A stretch of 12,904 nucleotides of DNA from Phyllobacteriaceae bacterium (GTDB lineage Bacteria > Pseudomonadota > Alphaproteobacteria > Rhizobiales > Rhizobiaceae): the NCBI GenBank assembly GCA_024645155.1, contig JAHEGF010000081.1, positions 1-12,904 on the forward strand. The letters are read 5' to 3'. Of this stretch, positions 1-7,800 are shown piece by piece. Positions within the stretch are counted from its first letter, which is position 1; the number at the start of each line of letters is the position of its first letter. The notes under the pieces were generated by a model. The model was given only the letters and a program-made list of their open reading frames with translations. It did not search any database and was not told the origin of the DNA. The translations under genes were made by a program, and so were the position numbers.

Positions 1-1
1 G

Positions 2-457
2 GCCTGCAGGCGCGCGGGCGTTCTGGTCATTCATGTGTGGCTCGTGTGTGAACCGGGGCATCCGGCCTTGAGCCAGAATTCACCTTTGATGAAAGGACTC
101 AAGGAAAACAATGCCCTTGTGAGAGGGACGTGGGGTGTACAACCGGTTGCCGGCCTCGGACCGCAGCAGGGCGATTTGATCGTTGAGAAAATGACGATGA
201 GCGCTTGGGAAAGCGGCAGGCTGGAAAATTACATCAAGGGCGCAGATAGGGATACGATAATCAATACCGGCGCATGGACCAACATGTCTGTCGAACACAC
301 TGCCAGGACCGGAGCGGACAAGGGATACAACGTGATTATACCCGAAGATGCCTGTTCCACGATGAATTCCGATTGGCACTATGCCGCGGCAGAATTCGCA
401 ATGCAGCAGGTATCGACGGTGACACGCGTAGATGCTGTTATCAAGGCGTTGAGTTAG
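2..457 (+). CDS. Isochorismatase-family (cysteine hydrolase-like) protein, 5' end outside window, catalytic Cys replaced by Ser
   Basis: The reading frame is open to the left edge, so the N-terminus is missing; the GTG at 35 is an internal Val, because the frame upstream reads ACRRAGVLVIHV, a typical pre-strand of this fold. The remaining part has the family's Lys in IVEKMTMSAW, about 235 residues short of nothing but the N-terminal Asp region, and then the TGAWTNMSVEHTAR block followed by GADKGY and the PEDACST segment. Family members normally carry the nucleophilic Cys where this protein has Ser (codon TCT at 287-289); a single C-to-G change would restore TGT. The N-terminal catalytic Asp lies outside the window. 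Known relatives hydrolyse amides or act on isochorismate, nicotinamide, biuret or N-carbamoyl compounds; the substrate cannot be told here. It is followed by an SDR gene on the same strand, so both may serve one catabolic pathway. Family assignment is confident; activity is uncertain because of the Ser. Confidence 0.82.
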   Translation, partial: ACRRAGVLVIHVWLVCEPGHPALSQNSPLMKGLKENNALVRGTWGVQPVAGLGPQQGDLIVEKMTMSAWESGRLENYIKGADRDTIINTGAWTNMSVEHTARTGADKGYNVIIPEDACSTMNSDWHYAAAEFAMQQVSTVTRVDAVIKALS

Positions 458-565
458 AAGATTAGGTGTCGGAACAGGCGCGCGAATTTCACTTGGGGAA
501 CGCGATATTGCAAGATGCCGCAAGAGCAGAATCAGCCGCCATTATCAGCAAAGTGGGGCAAGCAA

Positions 566-1312
566 ATGAACCGGATTGACCTTGAAGGCGAAGTAGCGAT
601 TGTCACCGGCGGCGCCCAGGGGATCGGGTTTGCCGTTGCCAGACGATTGATGGATTCCGGTGCGAGCGTTTGCTTGTGGGATGTGGATCCGTCCAAGCTG
701 GTGGAGGCCCGGGAACAACTCGGCAATCAGTGCACCACCGCTGTGGTCGATATTACCAAGATCGAGATGGTGGAAACCGCTGCCAAACAAGTTGCCGAAA
801 ATCATGGCAAGATTTCTATTCTGGTAAATTCGGCAGGCATTGCCGGATTGAATACCACCGTCGACAAGTACCCGGTTGATGAATGGAAAAAGATCATTGC
901 GATTAACGTCGATGGAACTTTTTTTGTCAATCGAACTGTCATCCCTTACATGAAGGCCAACGCTTATGGCCGCATCGTCAACATCGCCTCGGTCGCCGGC
1001 AAGGAAGGCAATCCGAACGCCTCGGCATATTCAGCATCGAAAGCAGCGGTTATCGGCTTCACCAAATCGCTTGGCAAGGAACTTGCCGGCCTCGACATTG
1101 CGGTCAATTGCATTACCCCCGCGGCTGCGCGTACCCGAATTTTCGACCAGATGAGCCAGGAGCATATCGACTTCATGCTTTCCAAGATACCACGCGGAAG
1201 ATTTGTCGAGGTCGAGGAAGTTGCAGCGATGATCGCCTGGCTTGTCAGCCGGGAAAACAGTTTCACGACTGCCGGCGTATTCGATCTATCGGGAGGGCGC
1301 GCCACCTATTAA
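566..1312 (+). CDS. Short-chain dehydrogenase/reductase (SDR), FabG-like
   Basis: A 248-residue classical SDR oxidoreductase that should be cytoplasmic and NAD(P)-dependent. Visible motifs are the cofactor loop TGGAQGIG at residues 14-21, Asp39 at the end of beta strand 2 (LWDVD, which usually indicates NAD preference), NSAG at 88-91 in place of the common NNAG, Asn114, and the catalytic Ser142, Tyr155 and Lys159 (AYSASK). The C-terminus SGGRATY is usual for this group. I chose the ATG at 566 because homologues begin at about MNRIDLEG and a G-rich stretch (554-557) lies a few bases upstream; an ATG at 515 in frame would add 17 residues lacking family character and has no well-spaced ribosome site. 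It lies 108 bases after the isochorismatase-like gene on the same strand, perhaps in one transcript. The fold resembles 3-oxoacyl-ACP reductase, but standalone copies like this usually act on sugars or small alcohols/ketones, so a fatty-acid role should not be assumed. Confidence 0.9.
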   Translation: MNRIDLEGEVAIVTGGAQGIGFAVARRLMDSGASVCLWDVDPSKLVEAREQLGNQCTTAVVDITKIEMVETAAKQVAENHGKISILVNSAGIAGLNTTVDKYPVDEWKKIIAINVDGTFFVNRTVIPYMKANAYGRIVNIASVAGKEGNPNASAYSASKAAVIGFTKSLGKELAGLDIAVNCITPAAARTRIFDQMSQEHIDFMLSKIPRGRFVEVEEVAAMIAWLVSRENSFTTAGVFDLSGGRATY

Positions 1313-1353
1313 TACTGCCAGTATTGAATATTCACCGGCTGTTCTGCCATGGA

Positions 1354-2346
1354 TCAACGGCTCGCGTTCTTGGTGCTCAGGATGCCTTCCCATTTCAAGG
1401 CGGTTTTGACGATGAGATCGAGATCGTCATATGCCGGTGTCCAGCCAAGTTCGCGACGCGCGCGATCTGCATTTGCGACTATGGAAGCCGCGTCGCCAGG
1501 ACGCCGTCCAGCGATTTGTATGTCGAAATCCCGCCCGCTGATCCGCTGGACACTGTCAATGACCTGGCGAACCGAGTAACCACGGCTATAGCCGCAATTT
1601 GCAACAAGATTACCGCCGTCGGCTCTTAGCCGGCCAAGGGCCAGCCGGTGTGCAGCGACTAGATCGCTGACATGGATATAGTCGCGAACACAGGTTCCAT
1701 CGACAGTAGGGTAGTCATCTCCGAAGACCTGCATTGAAGACCGCTTGCCGAGCGCGGTCTCGCAGGCGACCTTTATTAGGTGGGTTGCACCGGGTGTCGA
1801 CTGGCCGGTTCGGCCGCCCGGATCAGCCCCGGAAACATTGAAATAGCGTAACGCTGTGTAACAGAAATCATGGGCCGCTGCCGTATCCCTGAGCATGAGT
1901 TCGGTCATCAGTTTCGAAACGCCGTAGGGCGATTCGGGCAGTGTTGGCACATTTTCATCGACCGGTTTTTCACCTCCGCCACCATAAACCGCAGCTGTCG
2001 AGGAGAATATGAAGTGACGCACCTTCTCGTGCACGGCGGTTTCGATGAGAGTCCGCGACTTGCAGGTGTTGTTCTCGTAGTAACCGAGCGGATCGGCAAC
2101 AGATTCGGGGACAATGATTGATCCGGCGAAATGTATGATCGAATCGACCCCGGCCTCCCGGATTATTCCTGAAACCAGATCCTTGTCCGCTATGTCGCCG
2201 ACAACAAGGGTCGCTTCCGCGGGAACCGCCCAGTCGAACCCGGTCGACAACCGGTCGATGACAACGACCTTTTCGCCGGCATCGAGCAGTTCCCAAACCA
2301 TGTGGCTCCCGATATAGCCGGCTCCACCGGTTACCAGTACTGCCAT
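1354..2346 (-). CDS. galE: UDP-glucose 4-epimerase
   Basis: A 330-residue extended SDR that interconverts UDP-glucose and UDP-galactose in the cytosol, feeding galactose into exopolysaccharide and lipopolysaccharide; rhizobia often call the gene exoB. The NAD loop GGAGYIG is at residues 7-13, the catalytic Ser/Thr segment SST at 115-117, and the Tyr-Lys pair at Tyr141 and Lys145 (YGVSK). The later block with GGRTGQSTPGATHLI and the VRDYIHVSDL motif are diagnostic of GalE substrate binding. Length is normal. The ATG at 2346 is preceded by a clear AGGAG 8 bases upstream. It is transcribed towards the SDR gene with a 41-base gap and away from hemA, so it is probably monocistronic. No galactose catabolic genes are beside it, which favours a role in surface polysaccharide instead of galactose use (inference). 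Confidence 0.95.
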   Translation of the reverse strand: MAVLVTGGAGYIGSHMVWELLDAGEKVVVIDRLSTGFDWAVPAEATLVVGDIADKDLVSGIIREAGVDSIIHFAGSIIVPESVADPLGYYENNTCKSRTLIETAVHEKVRHFIFSSTAAVYGGGGEKPVDENVPTLPESPYGVSKLMTELMLRDTAAAHDFCYTALRYFNVSGADPGGRTGQSTPGATHLIKVACETALGKRSSMQVFGDDYPTVDGTCVRDYIHVSDLVAAHRLALGRLRADGGNLVANCGYSRGYSVRQVIDSVQRISGRDFDIQIAGRRPGDAASIVANADRARRELGWTPAYDDLDLIVKTALKWEGILSTKNASR

Positions 2347-2354
2347 GACCTATT

Positions 2355-2359
2355 CTCCT
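2355..2359 (-). promoter_or_regulatory. Ribosome binding site of galE
   Basis: On the minus strand this reads AGGAG, followed by 8 bases and the ATG at 2346. It fixes the galE start. Confidence 0.7.
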
Positions 2360-2706
2360 GTGGTTGTCCCTAACTCATAGCCCGGGTTGGAGGATTTGTG
2401 CTTCGCCTTTCCGCCTATACTTCAACTATTTTAACAAACGATGGTGCATCTGCACTATCGCTTTGGATAATCGGTCTGCATCATAGCCTCTACCTTTCGA
2501 CCGCTTCGGATCACGGTGCCGTAAATTGGAGGTTCGCCAGCAAATGAGATTACTGATCGCGAGAATCCGAACCTATCAATCCTTGGCGTAGTTGGAGGCT
2601 AGGGAATTTGCCTTGGCTGAAAGCACAGTGATCAAAGCTGAGTAATTAAGACCATGAAATCATTGCATAAAGTTTGCACGTATTGTGATGACACTTTCTC
2701 TCCGAT

Positions 2707-2720
2707 TTGAGACAGATCAA
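2707..2720. promoter_or_regulatory. FNR/FixK-like box upstream of hemA
   Basis: The sequence TTGAGACAGATCAA matches the FNR/FixK/FnrN consensus TTGAT-N4-ATCAA at nine of ten defined positions (G for T at position 5). It lies on the hemA side of the divergent region, centred about 134 bases before the hemA ATG. HemA is a known target of FnrL in Rhodobacter and of the FixLJ-FixK cascade in Bradyrhizobium, so the site makes sense for raising haem synthesis when oxygen falls. Binding and direction of control are inferred; no clear -10 element is placed at the expected distance. Confidence 0.55.
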
Positions 2721-2847
2721 TGTGTGGTGCGCGAAATTCTGTGAAATCCCGTATTCGGTAACTGGATCGCGACAATGTGTGTATCCAAACCGGATAGACG
2801 AAACCGCCATGAGCCGTTAGAAACGTTGTCGAAATCAGGGTCTTGTG

Positions 2848-4125
2848 ATGAACTACAAAAAAATATTTGATGAAGCGATCGACCAGTTGCACGCCGAAAA
2901 GCGGTATCGGGTCTTCGCTGATTTGCAGCGTATAGTTGGCCGTTTTCCGCGCGCGGTATGGCGTTCGCAAGGGCAGGAGCGTGAGATTACGGTCTGGTGC
3001 TCAAACGACTATCTCGGCATGGGGCAACATCCGTCTGTGATCGGCGCGATGACACAGGCCACGAGCCAAATGGGCTCCGGAGCCGGTGGCACAAGAAATA
3101 TTTCGGGCACCAATCATCCTCTGGTGGAACTGGAACAGGAACTGGCGGACCTACACGGCAAGGAATCCGCGCTCGTTTTCACATCCGGCTTCATATCCAA
3201 CGAGGCCAGCATTTCCACGATCGGGCGGCTTTTGCCGAACTGTCTCATTCTTTCCGACGAGTTGAACCATGCTTCAATGATCGAGGGCGTTCGCAGGTCC
3301 GGCGCCGACAAGAAAGTGTTCCGCCACAACGACATGGAACATCTTGAGGCGCTTCTTGCTGCTGCGGGGCGGGACCGCGCCAAACTGATTGTATTTGAAT
3401 CGGTCTATTCCATGGATGGCGACATTGCGCCAATTAAAAGGATTGCAGACCTAGCAGAGAAATACAATGCGATGACTTACATCGACGAGGTTCACGCAGT
3501 TGGCATGTATGGGGTCCGTGGCGGCGGAATTACCGAGCGCGAAGGACTGGCTGATCGCATTGACGTTATTGAGGGCACGCTTGCCAAGGCTTTTGGAACC
3601 CTCGGTGGATATATCTCGGGCAAGCGCGCGGTAATTGACGCGGTACGCTCTTATGCACCAGGATTCATATTTACAACGGCGTTGCCACCAGCAATCGCAT
3701 CTGCGGCCACAGCCTCAATCCGGCATTTGAAAACGTCGCAGGAAGAGCGCACCAGGCATCAGGCCCAGGCACAAAGAACCAAGATAGCGCTGACAGAAGC
3801 CGGCTTGCCGGTTATGGAGTCGGAAACACACATCGTTCCCGTGCTGGTTGGCGATCCGGAATTGTGCAAGCAGGCAAGCGACCATTTGCTGGAGAAGCAT
3901 GGTATTTACATTCAGCCGATAAACTACCCAACCGTTCCACGCGGAACGGAACGCTTGCGCATCACACCCTCGCCGTTTCACACGGACGAGTTGATTGAGG
4001 GATTGACGAGGGCGCTGTGCGAAACTTGGCGGCACCTTGGAATTTCCAGTGGTGACGGTCAGGTCACAGGCGTTCAACAGACCGAGCGCATCGTTCCTTT
4101 GATTGTGCCCAAATCCGGCGGATAG
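2848..4125 (+). CDS. hemA: 5-aminolevulinate synthase
   Basis: A 425-residue PLP enzyme that condenses glycine with succinyl-CoA to 5-aminolevulinate, the first step of haem, cobalamin and (where present) bacteriochlorophyll synthesis by the C4 (Shemin) route used by alphaproteobacteria. Visible landmarks are NDYLGMG at 53-59, the glycine-rich GSGAGGTRNISGTNHP at 77-91, the DELNHAS segment with His141, YIDEVHAVG with Asp213 and His216, and the PLP Schiff-base Lys247 in GTLAKAFG. The TRNISGT motif separates ALAS from its relatives KBL and BioF. The start is ATG at 2848, with AGGG 7 bases upstream; a GTG immediately before it is in frame but less likely. The C-terminal 20 or so residues are poorly conserved in appearance. 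It is a single-gene unit: the upstream gene is divergent and a strong terminator follows. An FNR/FixK-like box upstream suggests low-oxygen induction. Confidence 0.97.
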   Translation: MNYKKIFDEAIDQLHAEKRYRVFADLQRIVGRFPRAVWRSQGQEREITVWCSNDYLGMGQHPSVIGAMTQATSQMGSGAGGTRNISGTNHPLVELEQELADLHGKESALVFTSGFISNEASISTIGRLLPNCLILSDELNHASMIEGVRRSGADKKVFRHNDMEHLEALLAAAGRDRAKLIVFESVYSMDGDIAPIKRIADLAEKYNAMTYIDEVHAVGMYGVRGGGITEREGLADRIDVIEGTLAKAFGTLGGYISGKRAVIDAVRSYAPGFIFTTALPPAIASAATASIRHLKTSQEERTRHQAQAQRTKIALTEAGLPVMESETHIVPVLVGDPELCKQASDHLLEKHGIYIQPINYPTVPRGTERLRITPSPFHTDELIEGLTRALCETWRHLGISSGDGQVTGVQQTERIVPLIVPKSGG

Positions 4126-4167
4126 ACTTGTCCCGCCGGCAGCAGGTCATCAGATTTCTGCATCGCG

Positions 4168-4199
4168 AACCCCGGCATCACGCCGGGGTTACTTTTTTT
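4168..4199 (+). terminator. Rho-independent terminator of hemA
   Basis: A perfect 9-bp stem (AACCCCGGC at 4168-4176 and GCCGGGGTT at 4182-4190) with a 5-base loop, followed after two bases by seven T residues at 4193-4199. It sits 42 bases past the hemA stop. The T tract is on the plus strand only, so it is oriented for hemA; the convergent mscL transcript would meet the stem without a matching U tract. Confidence 0.9.
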
Positions 4200-4206
4200 C
4201 GCTAAG

Positions 4207-4632
4207 TTATTTGTTCTTGGATAGAAGATCACGAATTTCGGTAAGCAGTTTAATATCCGCGGCCGGTTCTGCTGGCGCTTCGGGCTCTGGCTCGGCCTCG
4301 ATAGCCGCACGCATCTGGTTTACCGCTCGCACAATCAGGAAGATGATCCAGGCAAGGATCAGGAAGTTGATGACTACCGTCAAAAAGCTCCCCCATGCAA
4401 GAACAGCACCCTGTTCCTTTGCTGCGTCCAAAGTAGTCGCCGTAACGCTTCCTGACAGCGGCAGGAAATAGTTTGAAAAATCCAGCCCGCCAAAAATAGC
4501 GCCGACAATCGGCATGATGATGTCACCGACCAGTGAATTGACGATCAGGCCAAAGGCACCGCCGATAATGACGCCAACGGCAAGATCCATGACGTTCCCC
4601 TTGGCAATGAATGTTTTGAATTCGTCGAGCAT
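4207..4632 (-). CDS. mscL: Large-conductance mechanosensitive channel
   Basis: A 141-residue inner-membrane channel subunit that forms a homopentamer and opens under membrane tension, releasing solutes during hypo-osmotic shock. The N-terminus MLDEFKTFIAKGNVMDLAVGVIIGGAFG is the family signature: amphipathic N-terminal helix, then TM1 at about 14-44 with the Gly/Ala-rich pore constriction, a periplasmic loop, TM2 at about 78-102, a Pro/Glu-rich linker and a C-terminal helix ending in LLTEIRDLLSKN. Length agrees with the E. coli protein (136). I chose the ATG at 4632 because the family starts at this point and an AGGAAAG lies 7 bases upstream; an in-frame TTG at 4692 would add 20 unrelated polar residues. 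It converges with hemA and is divergent from the hybrid kinase, so it is likely transcribed alone. Confidence 0.96.
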   Translation of the reverse strand: MLDEFKTFIAKGNVMDLAVGVIIGGAFGLIVNSLVGDIIMPIVGAIFGGLDFSNYFLPLSGSVTATTLDAAKEQGAVLAWGSFLTVVINFLILAWIIFLIVRAVNQMRAAIEAEPEPEAPAEPAADIKLLTEIRDLLSKNK

Positions 4633-4639
4633 ATCTGTT

Positions 4640-4646
4640 CTTTCCT
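4640..4646 (-). promoter_or_regulatory. Ribosome binding site of mscL
   Basis: Reads AGGAAAG on the minus strand, 7 bases before the ATG at 4632. It supports the shorter start over the TTG further upstream. Confidence 0.6.
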
Positions 4647-4799
4647 GTTTCGCCCCTGATGCAGAATTATCCGCTGCGCGAGTTTTTTGCAATTACCTCA
4701 CTGAGTTGCGGTAAGCCCAACAGCTATCTGCGCCGACTGCCGGATAATGGACAATAATGGCCCGTTATGATTGCTTAGGATTGCAGGCAACCTGTACCC

Positions 4800-4806
4800 G
4801 GGAGGT
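4800..4806 (+). promoter_or_regulatory. Ribosome binding site of the hybrid kinase gene
   Basis: GGGAGGT is followed by three bases and the ATG at 4810. It decides the start in favour of this ATG over an in-frame TTG at 4771. The spacing is a little short but the match to the anti-Shine-Dalgarno is long. Confidence 0.75.
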
Positions 4807-4809
4807 AAT

Positions 4810-7800
4810 ATGCAAGGTTGGGTCGTCATTGGGGTGACATTGTTCTACTTGCTACTGCTCTTTGCAGTGGCGAGTCATGGCGATCGCCGCGCGGCACGGG
4901 GCGGATCACAAAAATCACGCCCGATGATCTACGCACTCAGTATTGCCATATACTGTACGTCGTGGACATTTTTCGGGTCGGTGGGACTGGCGTCCGAACG
5001 CGGGCTCGAATACCTCGGCATATATATCGGGCCGATACTTGTATTCACCTTTGGCCATTCGCTGGTGCGCCGTATGGTTCGCCTGTCGAAATCAGAGCGC
5101 ATTACCTCGATTGCGGATTTTCTTGCCGCCCGATATGGCAAGAGTTTTGCCGTTGCATCGGTGGCAACGCTCATCGCTACCGTAGGGACCATTCCTTATA
5201 TCGCGCTTCAATTGAAGGCGATTGCCGGATCTGTCGGCCTTATGGTCAGCCATTATAATCCGTCGTCCATCGGCGCGAGCTATTTTCTTGGCGATGTATC
5301 GCTTCTTGTCGCATTGCTACTCGCAATCTTCGCAATTTTGTTTGGCACACGCCATGCAGATGCTACCGAGCACCAGGACGGCCTGATCCTTGCGGTTGCC
5401 CTTGAGTCGGTTGTCAAGTTGACGGCTTTCCTGGCGATCGGGATCGCGATCAGTTTCCTGATGTTTGGCGGCCTGCCGGATTTGCTTGAAGAAATTCAAA
5501 ACTCTCCACGGGCTATGGCAGCCGTCGGGCACTCGACACCACTTTCAACGTGGTTCGTGCTAATTCTTTTAAGCGGGTTTGCTATACTGATGCTGCCGCG
5601 CCAGTTTCACGTTGCCATCGTCGAAAACCGGGGCGAGGACGAGATTTCAACGGCCGCCTGGCTGTTTCCACTCTACCTGATCGCAATCAATCTATTTGTG
5701 CTTCCGATCGCGCTGGCCGGCATCGTTGCAATTGGTGATACTACTACCGCCGATCTTTATGTGCTCGCTCTTCCGATGTCGCTCGATTGGGATTTTCTCA
5801 CACTTGCCGCCTTTGTCGGCGGACTTTCGGCCGCCACTGCCATGGTTATTGTGGCTAGCGTCGCCCTCTCCATCATGATCTCGAACGATCTGGTCATTCC
5901 ACTTTTCTTGCGGCGTTTTACGCAACCCAGCCGCGGTCCTGCAGAAGATTGGTCCAGCGTAATCCTAAACATTCGCCGTACGGCGATCTTTATAATCTTG
6001 ATGTGTGCGTTTTTCTACTATCGGGAAATGTCCAACAATGCCCGGCTGACTTCAATTGGATTGTTGTCATTTGCCGCCATCGCCCAATTCGCCCCGTCCC
6101 TTATCGGGGGCCTGATATGGCGAGGCGCCAACGCCCGTGGTGCACTGGCAGGCATGATCGGCGGCATATCTGTTTGGGGATATACGCTGCTGTTACCTTC
6201 TTTGGCCTCCGACGGGAATGAACTTGTGGCACACGGACTGTTTGGCCTTTCCGCGCTGCGCCCGCAATCGCTGTTTGGAGCTGATCTCGAACCTTTGACA
6301 CATGGCGTATTCTGGAGCCTGACCATCAATGCCGGGCTTTATATTGTGGGCTCACTTTCGCGATTATCTGTACCGCTGGAACGCATTCAGGCGTCGATAT
6401 TCGTACCCCGCGAAACCGGCACAATGCCGAGTCTGCGCCGTTTCCGGTCTGCCGTAACCGTTGATGAGTTGAAGGACACCATTTCCCGCTATCTTGGAAC
6501 CGAAAGAACGGAACGTTCATTTCAGGCCTATGAGTTAACAGCCGGAGCACCCATTCCGGGTAACGAATTGGCAAACGTCGCAACGGTCCGGTTCTCCGAG
6601 CAGCTTCTAGCCAGCGCCATCGGGTCATCGTCCGCCCGTCTGGTCTTGTCGCTTTTGTTCAAACGTGCGGAACCGGCCAACAACGACGCACACCGCCTTC
6701 TTGATGACGCCTCTGAAGCGCTGCAACAAAACCGGGATTTGCTGCAGATCGCCCTTGACCAGATGGAGCAGGGCATAACGGTACTCGACAATGACTACCG
6801 ACTGACCTGCTGGAATCGCCAGTTCCGCAGATTGCTCGATCTGCCTGACGAAATGGGCCAGGTCGGAGTCTCGCTGGCGCAGATCCTCGATCACCTGGCA
6901 GACCGCGGCGACATAACGCAAACCGACGAAACCTCTGTAATCGAGCGGATATCAATTTTCGGAGAACCTTGGCAGTTCGAATTGAAGAAAAGCGGTCAGA
7001 TTATTGAAGTCAGGTCAAACCCGATGCCAGATGGCGGCATAGTGGCAACCTATGCCGATATTACTGCCCGGGTTCACGCCGAAGTTGCCTTGGAAAGGGC
7101 AAATGAAAATCTGGAAATGCGGGTCGCCAGTAGAACCGCTGAGTTGACGCGGGTAAATGCGGAACTTGCCAGGGCGCATGTCGTTGCCGAAGAAGCCAAC
7201 ATAGGAAAAACAAGATTTCTGGCTGCTGCCGGGCACGATATCCTCCAACCGCTGAATGCCGCCCGGTTGTATTGCTCTTCACTGATCGACCGTATAGGGA
7301 TCCCCGAAAACCGAGACCTGGCCAGTAATATCAACACATCGCTTGATTCAGTTGAAGACATTCTCGGAGCGGTTCTTGATATTTCACGGCTTGATACCGG
7401 TGCATTAAAGCCGACCCTTGAAACTTTCCGGTTAAACACCGTCTTGAAGCAGATCGAAACCGGCTTTAGGCCCGAAGCGGCGGACAAGGGTCTTGAACTG
7501 CGCGTGGTTCCATCCAGCGTGACTGTTTGCACCGATCGCAACCTTTTGAGGCGCCTGCTGCAAAACCTTGTTTCGAACGCAATCAAGTATACGCGCAGCG
7601 GCAAGATTCTCGTCGGCGTCCGCCGCGATGGGGATAATGCGAGGCTGGAGGTCTACGACACGGGAATAGGAATTGAGGAAACGGAGTTGGGGTCCGTATT
7701 CGCCGAGTTTAATCGCCTCGACAGGGGCGCACGGGTAGCGTCCGGACTCGGCCTCGGCCTATCGATTGTTGATCGTATCGCCAAGGTTCTGGGATTTCAG

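Larger units (their letters stand above)
2347..2847. other. Long divergent intergenic region between galE and hemA
   Basis: About 500 bases with no convincing gene. No plus-strand frame of useful length is present; a minus-strand frame at 2632-2970 runs into hemA antisense and looks like a shadow. By eye it is lower in G+C than the flanking genes. It must hold the promoters of both galE (leftward) and hemA (rightward). The only site I can name is an FNR/FixK-like dyad at 2707-2720, listed separately. I did not find a convincing sigma-70 promoter, a riboswitch or a terminator in it, though a small RNA cannot be excluded. Confidence 0.6.

Noticed and set aside
35..37. GTG as start of the isochorismatase-like gene
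   Set aside because: The frame stays open to the window edge and the residues before the GTG fit the family strand, so the gene is truncated by the window and the GTG is an internal Val.
80..523. Minus-strand frame of 147 residues opposite the hydrolase
   Set aside because: It is antisense to a gene with clear family motifs and its own translation has no domain character.
515..565. Longer start for the SDR
   Set aside because: The 17 extra residues are unlike the family N-terminus and the nearest G-rich stretch is about 16 bases from the ATG.
1311..1325. Inverted repeat AATACT-GCC-AGTATT after the SDR as a terminator
   Set aside because: The stem is only 6 bp and A/T-rich, overlaps the stop codon and has no T tract on either strand.
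2632..2970. Minus-strand frame of 112 residues in the galE-hemA gap
   Set aside because: It overlaps the hemA start antisense, has no recognisable domain and lacks a ribosome site; it looks like a shadow.
4633..4809. GATAAT at 4743-4748 as a -10 element for the hybrid kinase gene
   Set aside because: No -35-like hexamer lies at a suitable distance, so I do not call a promoter.
7074..7604. Minus-strand frame of 176 residues inside the kinase gene
   Set aside because: It is antisense to conserved HisKA and HATPase coding sequence and is explained by codon bias.
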